A program made the translations under genes and the position numbers. The notes under the pieces are model-generated. The model saw only the letters and a program-made list of their open reading frames with translations, made no database searches and had not been told where the DNA came from. This document shows positions 20,027 through 24,826 of a DNA stretch of 24,826 bases, piece by piece (positions within the stretch are counted from its first letter, which is position 1; each line of letters begins with the position of its first letter). Source of the DNA: a virus; the IMG/VR virus record IMGVR_UViG_3300030102_003002, positions 1 through 24,826 of that record; one strand, given 5' to 3'.

Positions 20027-21021
20027 TGAATCCTCTTCAGTTTTTACGTAATTTTAGATCCGATTTTATAAAAGGTGTTGATGCACAGGATTTAATAAAT
20101 ATATCTAAAGATAAATATCGCTACACAGTATTCGATCCTGAAGTAGCTAAAGCTGCTCAGAAAGGATATGAAGGCACGTCCGCAGCGGATTTTGTTTCTA
20201 AAGCTACTGGACAATCTTATGCGGTAGGTGATCCCGTAAAAGTTGAGAAAGCAAAGAATGTAGCTGAATATTTAGGACGCTATTCTGCACAGTTAGCAAC
20301 TGATATATTATCAGATGGAACTAGACAGTTTTATTGGAGATATAATCATCCTCTTGCTATAGGACAGAAAGTAATAGAAACTAATGTCCCAGGATTAAAG
20401 AACTTAAAAAGTCCTTTAGATAGAGCACTTCTTGGAGGAGCTGTTGGAGCACCTATAGCCGCTTCTCTTGGAATATTTGATATTACTAATCCCGGTGAGC
20501 TATTTAGACCGAAAGGTTACGCACAGTCTTATGCAGAGAAAGGGTCACAGGATAGAAGAAAGACTGCAGAACCAGGATTGGAAATGTTTGAAAGATTCTT
20601 TTTAGGAAGAAGAGGTAGACCTTTAAAATATGAAACAGCTAAACAGGATATACCTAGCCTTACTCCACAAAGGTATGCCAAAGCACTGCGTAGTCAGTAT
20701 CAGGATCGTGGTGTATTAGGCATGGGTTTACTTAAAGGAACCACTGAAAATATAGAAGGCTATCCTGAGGTCAGGGTTGTAGGTTTTCCTGTTGGATTAC
20801 AAGCTGTTGGAGCTACTGCGGGAGGTATTACCGGTCTTAAAACAGCAGGCAAGTTAGGTTTAGTAAGTCCTATTGCAAGTAGAAAGAGTATTATCAAAGG
20901 AGCAGCAGTAACTTTAGCAGGATCACTTGGTGGTGCAGCTACAGGTAAGACTTTAAATATGGCAATAGCCAGTGCTAACAGACCTAAGTATTTAACTACC
21001 TCAGATTATATGCAGGGCTGA
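20026..21021 (+). CDS. Virion-type protein with two Gly/Ala hydrophobic regions (331 aa)
   Basis: 331 residues. The start is the ATG that overlaps the previous stop (TGATG) and follows GGGAGG by six bases; a GTG three bases earlier is less likely. The N-terminal half is soluble with helices (DAQDLINISKDKYRYTVFD), with a first hydrophobic patch near 132-150 (GGAVGAPIAASLGIF) and a second near 255-315 (GATAGGITGLKTAGKL, AAVTLAGSLGGAATGK). Likely a structural or ejection protein; not recognised. Confidence 0.65.
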   Translation: MNPLQFLRNFRSDFIKGVDAQDLINISKDKYRYTVFDPEVAKAAQKGYEGTSAADFVSKATGQSYAVGDPVKVEKAKNVAEYLGRYSAQLATDILSDGTRQFYWRYNHPLAIGQKVIETNVPGLKNLKSPLDRALLGGAVGAPIAASLGIFDITNPGELFRPKGYAQSYAEKGSQDRRKTAEPGLEMFERFFLGRRGRPLKYETAKQDIPSLTPQRYAKALRSQYQDRGVLGMGLLKGTTENIEGYPEVRVVGFPVGLQAVGATAGGITGLKTAGKLGLVSPIASRKSIIKGAAVTLAGSLGGAATGKTLNMAIASANRPKYLTTSDYMQG

Positions 21022-21030
21022 TGATAGTAC

Positions 21031-21039
21031 TGATAAAAT
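21031..21039 (+). promoter_or_regulatory. Extended -10 promoter-like TGATAAAAT
   Basis: The TGN-TANNNT layout of an extended -10 element lies in a 49-base gap before the 216-aa gene, with the ATG about 30 bases downstream. No clear -35 is needed for this class. Confidence 0.4.
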
Positions 21040-21070
21040 TAAAAGATAAGAACAGAGAGAAGATCTAGCA

Positions 21071-21721
21071 ATGGCTAAAGGTAAATCAGCTTTTGACTTT
21101 GGTGATTATTTAAATCAACTGGGGGTTCAAGCTAGTCCTTACGTAACGCAAGCTAATAGATTTATATATGGAATGGCTCCTCAAACAGCAGCAAAAGCAG
21201 CAGGGTACACGGGTAAAGGACTACTAACTCCCGCTATGTTACAGAGGGGAGCAATGGGAGTAAGCACTCTAGGGGCAAGGAGATTTCCTCTAGTAGCCGG
21301 TGGTTTGCAAGCATTAGGCGGAGATCCAATAGGAGGAATAGGCACAGCTGGAGGAGGTTTTGCTGGAGCTGCGTTAGGAACTAAATTAGGCATGGCCGGA
21401 GGACCACCAGGAATGTTAGCAGGTGCTTTAATAGGTGGTGCCATAGGCGGAGGCGTTGGACAGGGTCTCACTAGGTCTGTAACAGGTATTGATGTAAACA
21501 ACCCGTTAACAGGACCAGATATCAGTCTTGGACCAATTCCATTAACTCCATACGCTAAGACTAAGAAAGGTGTTAAGAGAGCAGCTGAATTAGAAGCGTT
21601 AAGGCTGAAAGAAATATTACCTATAATGGAGAAAGCTAGACAACAACAGTTCCAAAGAGATTTAATTGGAAGTCAAGTTCAGATGGCTGGACAACTTCTC
21701 GGTAATATTTATCCTAGGTAG
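21071..21721 (+). CDS. Glycine-zipper virion-type protein (216 aa)
   Basis: 216 residues, with a long Gly/Ala/Leu region at about 83-132 (GGIGTAGGGFAGAALGTKLG, MLAGALIGGAIGGGVGQGL) typical of glycine-zipper membrane segments. The C-terminus is helical and charged (AAELEALRLKEILPIMEKAR). AGAGAGAAG leader before the ATG. Consistent with a membrane-penetrating ejection protein; unproven. Confidence 0.65.
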   Translation: MAKGKSAFDFGDYLNQLGVQASPYVTQANRFIYGMAPQTAAKAAGYTGKGLLTPAMLQRGAMGVSTLGARRFPLVAGGLQALGGDPIGGIGTAGGGFAGAALGTKLGMAGGPPGMLAGALIGGAIGGGVGQGLTRSVTGIDVNNPLTGPDISLGPIPLTPYAKTKKGVKRAAELEALRLKEILPIMEKARQQQFQRDLIGSQVQMAGQLLGNIYPR

Positions 21722-21726
21722 TTAAA

Positions 21727-22389
21727 ATGGTTTTTCCGAATTATTCATCAACTCCATTCGTACCCGGCTCTGAGATGGGTAACATGATGGCTTTTATGCA
21801 GCCTGAGATGCTTATTGCTAATAATGCTAATAGAAAAAAATTGATTGAACAAAGATCAAAGCAAAGAAACTCAACTGAAGAACGTGTAGTAACTGAACCT
21901 GTAAATAAAGCTGTAGATAAAACTAAGGATCAATATTCTCCAAGTCTTTTTGATCGGGTTATAGGAGGTTTTAAAATGGGAGCCCAAGGTTATGGGAATG
22001 TGTTTCAAGGTAGACCCGTATACACCGGTGTAGATGAAATAAGAGAGGATATGGAAAAAGGTATTGTAAGAGATAGTGAGGGAGAGATACTTTATGAAGG
22101 TGGGGAAAAAGTAGTACCAAAAGATGATGAGGATAAGTATTTAAAACAAAATAAAGAGCTATTAAAAGATATAGCAAGGTTAGGTGAAGAAGCTAGGGGT
22201 CGAGATTTCGTAAGAGAGGGAATAAGAACTCTTGCAAATGCACCTCTGATAGGAGCACAAGCTCAGTTAGCAGCGGCTGAAGGAATTAATAGATTAACTA
22301 TAGGAAACATGGGAGCTATGGCTGCTCAAAACAGAGTGCTAGAAGCAAATCCACCGAAACAAAGAATAGCTGGTAAATATTTCAGGTAG
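21727..22389 (+). CDS. Hypothetical virion-arm protein (220 aa)
   Basis: 220 residues, beginning MVFPNYSSTPFVPGSEMGNM, with a Met-rich start, a Lys/Arg/Glu middle (NRKKLIEQRSKQRNSTEERV) and a Gly/Ala-rich helical end (LIGAQAQLAAAEGINRLTIG). It starts five bases after the previous stop with only a weak TAGG ribosome site. Not recognised; its place suggests a virion component. Confidence 0.6.
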   Translation: MVFPNYSSTPFVPGSEMGNMMAFMQPEMLIANNANRKKLIEQRSKQRNSTEERVVTEPVNKAVDKTKDQYSPSLFDRVIGGFKMGAQGYGNVFQGRPVYTGVDEIREDMEKGIVRDSEGEILYEGGEKVVPKDDEDKYLKQNKELLKDIARLGEEARGRDFVREGIRTLANAPLIGAQAQLAAAEGINRLTIGNMGAMAAQNRVLEANPPKQRIAGKYFR

Positions 22390-22426
22390 TAGAATGGAAT
22401 CATGTTTGAAAGGAGGATAACATAAT

Positions 22427-22864
22427 ATGGCTATTCCTTATTTAGGCATGGCTGCGATTGGCGGAGGCTTTGGTTTACTCGGTAATATTTTTGGTGCTCG
22501 TTCTGCAGCATCTGCGGCACAGGCTCAGATGAATGCTGCTGCTGATCAGCTAAAGACTAATGTAATGCTGAATAGAGAAGCTAGGAAAGGAAACCTAGCT
22601 AAATTCATCGGACAGAATGTAGCAGATTATGGATATGGAGCAGATTTAGATTTTGAAAGACAGAAGAAAGCTAGCATTTTTGATTCAACTAGGAAGCGTG
22701 ATTTAGACAGAGGGGCAAATATAGCAGACTTCAGAGCACAGTTAGGATTAAGAGAAGACCCGTTATATCGAGAACAGCGACAGAGGGAGAAGAGATTTGA
22801 ACTTGATAAAATTACAAAAGAAAGACAGGCCGCTATGGAAGGCATGTTCGGTAGGATAGCTTAG
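22427..22864 (+). CDS. Internal-virion-like protein (145 aa)
   Basis: A Gly-rich hydrophobic N-terminus (AIPYLGMAAIGGGFGLLGNI) leads into an Ala/Gln helix (SAASAAQAQMNAAADQL) and a long charged helical C-terminus. This plan resembles small internal virion proteins of T7-like and P22-like phages (T7 gp14 type: hydrophobic start plus A/Q helix). AAGGAGG Shine-Dalgarno seven bases from the start. Similarity is of layout rather than of proven homology. Confidence 0.6.
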   Translation: MAIPYLGMAAIGGGFGLLGNIFGARSAASAAQAQMNAAADQLKTNVMLNREARKGNLAKFIGQNVADYGYGADLDFERQKKASIFDSTRKRDLDRGANIADFRAQLGLREDPLYREQRQREKRFELDKITKERQAAMEGMFGRIA

Positions 22865-22872
22865 GAGGAATC

Positions 22873-23835
22873 ATGGGAAGTAAAACAGTATACAATGCTC
22901 CGAAAATAGAAAAAGACGATAGTTTTGAAAAGTATTTAGAGTATCAGAAAGATCGTGAAGCTAAATTAGATGAACGTGCTGCAGCAGAAAAAGCGGATGC
23001 GGATGCTCGTGACTTAAGGAGAAGACAGACTGGAGCAAAAGGTCTAGGAGATTTATACACACGTACTAAGGGTCAGTTAGAATCTGGTTTAATTGGTTTT
23101 CAAGGAGCACAGGATAAGTTACAGAGTTATATAGATAAATACGATTTATCCTCTGGATTTAAAGACACAGAGTTCGATCCCGGTTATGCAGATCCTACTA
23201 AAGGAGCATCGCAGTATATAAGTAACCTACAGAATATTTATCAGGGAGAAGGTGGACTACTAGATAAGAGGCGTAAGTCTGGTATAAACCTTGCTTATCA
23301 GGATCTACTAGGGCGACAAGCAACAGAGGATGAAGTGTCTGGGGCTATGTCTAATTTACAACTGCAAGCCTACGGAGGAGCTGGTATACAAGGCTTGAGA
23401 GATTCCCTTAAGTCTTCACAGGAATATACTAAGAAATTTAATGATAATTACTTAGATAACTACTATGACACCATGTATGGTAAACAGACTGTAGATGCGG
23501 AAGGAAATAGAACTAAGAAGCGTAAGTTTACTTTCGATGCATCATTACTCCCCGGATATAGAGGAGATTTAGCAGACAGAACTAAGGTAGATATTACCAC
23601 TGGTGAGGATTTTGCTAATTACTTTAAAGAGGGCAGATCTATTAAAGAATTAGAGGCTGGAGAACAGAATATTAAAGACACCAGAAAATTCTTATTCAGT
23701 GCTGGTTTGACTGAACTTCAAGGTGATATTGATAAAGAGACCCAAAAGATCAAAAATCAAGGTGCTAAAGATATTGCGAAGATACAACAAGAAGGTTCAA
23801 TTTACGGCCAGTTGTTAGGTGGATTTAATTTTTAA
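22873..23835 (+). CDS. Structural protein candidate with DUF4214-like segment (320 aa)
   Basis: A 320-residue protein. The first 60 residues are a charged coiled-coil-like helix (SFEKYLEYQKDREAKLDERA). Residues about 138-190, INLAYQDLLGRQATEDEVSG and then LRDSLKSSQEYTKKF, match the DUF4214 layout 'lYrdlLGRepdeeG...l..S.Ey', known from bacterial surface and secreted proteins. The C-terminus is helical (GDIDKETQKIKNQGAKDIAK) and ends in GGFNF. Strong TAGGAGGA Shine-Dalgarno, nine bases after the previous gene. Function unknown; a virion or adsorption role is inferred. Confidence 0.65.
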   Translation: MGSKTVYNAPKIEKDDSFEKYLEYQKDREAKLDERAAAEKADADARDLRRRQTGAKGLGDLYTRTKGQLESGLIGFQGAQDKLQSYIDKYDLSSGFKDTEFDPGYADPTKGASQYISNLQNIYQGEGGLLDKRRKSGINLAYQDLLGRQATEDEVSGAMSNLQLQAYGGAGIQGLRDSLKSSQEYTKKFNDNYLDNYYDTMYGKQTVDAEGNRTKKRKFTFDASLLPGYRGDLADRTKVDITTGEDFANYFKEGRSIKELEAGEQNIKDTRKFLFSAGLTELQGDIDKETQKIKNQGAKDIAKIQQEGSIYGQLLGGFNF

Positions 23836-23847
23836 AAGAATACCTGT

Positions 23848-23856
23848 TGTTATAAT
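23848..23856 (+). promoter_or_regulatory. Extended -10 promoter TGTTATAAT
   Basis: A perfect extended -10 (TG-T-TATAAT) lies in the 47-base gap after the 320-aa gene. Initiation near 23863 would give a leader of about 20 bases before the ATG at 23883. No good -35 is visible, which extended -10 promoters tolerate. Confidence 0.55.
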
Positions 23857-23882
23857 AAATTGAGACGTAAATTCTTAATTCC

Positions 23883-24041
23883 ATGGAAGAGAATACAGAC
23901 AATTATTTTGACATTACAAGATTTTCAGACTTACTAGAAAAGTTAGAAGCTTCTAAAAAGAGACAGCAAAGACAGAAGTCTGTAGAAGGTCGTAGAGACA
24001 TCTTCGCAGGTGGTCTTGCTAACATGATGAGCAACTTCTAA
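23883..24041 (+). CDS. Small charged hypothetical protein (52 aa)
   Basis: MEENTDNYFDITRFSDLLEK with a Lys/Arg/Gln middle (KKRQQRQKSVEGRRDIFAGG) and end ANMMSNF. Codons are clean and it lies just after the strong extended -10. No Shine-Dalgarno; TTAATTCC leader. Not recognised. Similar short charged proteins occur before terminase genes in other phages, but no specific match is claimed. Confidence 0.65.
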   Translation: MEENTDNYFDITRFSDLLEKLEASKKRQQRQKSVEGRRDIFAGGLANMMSNF

Positions 24042-24043
24042 TT

Positions 24044-24052
24044 TGGTATTAT
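24044..24052 (+). promoter_or_regulatory. Weaker extended -10-like TGGTATTAT
   Basis: TG-G-TATTAT lies 18 bases before the ATG at 24070. That would leave a very short leader, so this is less convincing than the site at 23848. Confidence 0.25.
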
Positions 24053-24069
24053 TAGCATAGGTTACTAAA

Positions 24070-24309
24070 ATGGCTGTCGACAAAACTTACGAATCAGATG
24101 ATTACTTTGATCTGGATAAGTACAGACAAGCAGCTGGCGTAGCCTACGAATTTTCCAAAAAGAAAGTGGAGGACGCTGGTGAACAAGAACGGAAAACGAT
24201 CGGCAAAGGTGGTGAAGAGACCAGAGAAACCGCTGCCCAGCAACAACAGTTCCGAGAAAGAGACGAAGAAAGAGACCGTAAACAGGCACAATCAGCGTAT
24301 AGATATTGA
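24070..24309 (+). CDS. Small charged repeat-like protein (79 aa)
   Basis: MAVDKTYESDDYFDLDKYRQ followed by a charged helical region with ERKTIGKGGEETRETAAQQQ and RERDEERDRKQAQ, a pattern of 'G..GEE.R.T' that recalls short, repetitive proteins in the structural arm of cyanophages. About 40% of its codons also encode the N-terminus of the next protein in another frame. It ends 28 bases before an intrinsic terminator. Function unknown. Confidence 0.65.
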   Translation: MAVDKTYESDDYFDLDKYRQAAGVAYEFSKKKVEDAGEQERKTIGKGGEETRETAAQQQQFRERDEERDRKQAQSAYRY

Positions 24310-24796
24310 TCTATTTGATAATTGGGTAGATAACTTAGACTCCGCTACACAGGAGTCTTTTTGCTCTTTTGTGTCTGATAATAATTCGATAATAGAATCT
24401 TATCTTTATTCAAGATTTCTTGGATATGAGGGCACTGTCGCTCCATGTGAATTATGGATAAAAAGCAATTATAAGAAACCAGATCATCGCAAAAAGTTGT
24501 TATATGAAATTGACGAAATGCAGGAGGATATAAGAAAGCTTAGAGAGGAGATTGAGAATGGCACTGTTAAAAGAGATGCGGGAGTAGGAAGAATTGCACA
24601 GATGCAAAAGGAATTAAGAAGCACAATATCGGAGATAGAAAACTTTACCAACATGAGAGATCGTAAAGGTTTGCTTATGGCTGGAGCAGATCGTGCAATA
24701 AGAGAATTAATGTTTATCTTCAAAGATGATCCTATAGAAACACCCTTGGAAGAAGCAACAATGAGTGTCTGGGCAAGAATGCAGCTAGAGGAGTAG
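24179..24796 (+). CDS. Terminase small subunit-like protein
   Basis: A 205-residue frame from a GTG with a perfect GGAGG six bases upstream, all inside the 79-aa gene (overlap 131 bases, +1 frame). The first 45 residues are Lys/Arg/Ser-rich and low in complexity, as expected for overprinted code. The rest looks like a folded protein: FCSFVSDNNSIIESYLYSRF, a helix pair (YEIDEMQEDIRKLREEIENG, VGRIAQMQKELRSTISEI), then RKGLLMAGADRAIRELMFIF and KDDPIETPLEEATMSVWARM. That C-terminal order recalls cyanophage proteins encoded just before the large terminase. A GTG at 24371 would give a shorter 141-aa form. Terminase assignment is inference. Confidence 0.55.
   Translation: MNKNGKRSAKVVKRPEKPLPSNNSSEKETKKETVNRHNQRIDIDLFDNWVDNLDSATQESFCSFVSDNNSIIESYLYSRFLGYEGTVAPCELWIKSNYKKPDHRKKLLYEIDEMQEDIRKLREEIENGTVKRDAGVGRIAQMQKELRSTISEIENFTNMRDRKGLLMAGADRAIRELMFIFKDDPIETPLEEATMSVWARMQLEE
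24337..24362 (+). terminator. Intrinsic terminator inside the small-terminase-like gene
   Basis: A perfect 7-bp stem AGACTCC / GGAGTCT with an 8-base loop is followed directly by four more T. It lies 28 bases after the 79-aa stop, and in the downstream frame its bases code for LDSATQESF. It would cut rightward transcription between the virion genes and the packaging genes. Confidence 0.75.
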
Positions 24797-24816
24797 TGCA
24801 GTTAAAATAAGAAGAA

Positions 24817-24826
24817 ATGAATAAAT
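24817..24826 (+). CDS. Possible start of next gene, cut by window edge
   Basis: An ATG (reading MNK) follows an AAGAAG tract 20 bases past the previous stop. If the gene before it is a small terminase, the large terminase would be expected here, but only three codons are visible, so nothing can be said about the product. Confidence 0.2.

Noticed and set aside
21181-21501. A 106-residue Pro/Ala-rich minus-strand frame
   Set aside because: It is the antisense of the Gly/Ala-rich region of the 216-aa protein; proline-rich composition is the mirror of glycine codons, and there is no ribosome site.

Overview
The window looks like part of an AT-rich bacterial virus genome, most probably a cyanophage. 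The phage assignment rests on a T7-type family A DNA polymerase, ssDNA-binding proteins, a Gp88-family protein, a PcfJ-like protein, an AcrVA2-like protein, dozens of very short overlapping genes of phage style, and a run of glycine-rich virion-type proteins that ends at a small-terminase-like gene. The cyanobacterial link is inference. It rests mainly on a 26-residue ORF carrying the LxYRGxxY signature of DUF4278, a family concentrated in cyanobacteria and their phages. No integrase, lysis gene, capsid or large terminase gene lies in the window.

Layout: the genome is split into two divergent arms. Everything from base 1 to about 15590 is read leftwards (minus strand), except the tiny DUF4278-like ORF. 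Everything from about 15626 to the end is read rightwards. The leftward arm holds, from right to left: a 20-aa and a 70-aa gene; a gene-poor hub of about 480 bp with inverted repeats, a tandem 11-mer and a GC-rich repeat; small genes interrupted by tRNA-like relics; an OB-fold protein; a MGLD-family phage protein; a cluster of small genes; the 719-aa PcfJ-like protein; a tightly coupled cassette around the AcrVA2-like protein; more small acidic genes; a short cytosine-methyltransferase-like enzyme; a Gp88 protein; the DNA polymerase; and the start of an SSB-like protein cut by the window edge. Most neighbours overlap by ATGA or TAATG, or sit within a few bases, so translational coupling is the rule. 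Many of these genes are too short for a 60-codon cut-off; they are supported by strong Shine-Dalgarno sequences and perfect coupling.

The rightward arm is a virion and packaging module. It starts with a membrane-segment protein and a 743-aa protein, then a lysine-rich KRPGAF protein, then several Gly/Ala-rich proteins with hydrophobic stretches of the kind seen in ejection or internal virion proteins, a 320-aa protein with a DUF4214-like segment, and small charged proteins. It ends with a small-terminase-like protein whose GTG start and Shine-Dalgarno lie inside the preceding gene, and whose coding sequence contains a textbook intrinsic terminator. Extended -10 promoter-like sites (TGnTANNAT type) occur only in the gaps of this arm among the sites I found.

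The most interesting points are the AcrVA2-like protein in a putative cyanophage cassette of micro-genes, the out-of-frame overlap plus intragenic terminator before the terminase region, the paired tRNA T-arm relics, the repeat-rich noncoding hub, two 26-aa single-span membrane miniproteins, and a decamer repeated just upstream of several leftward genes.
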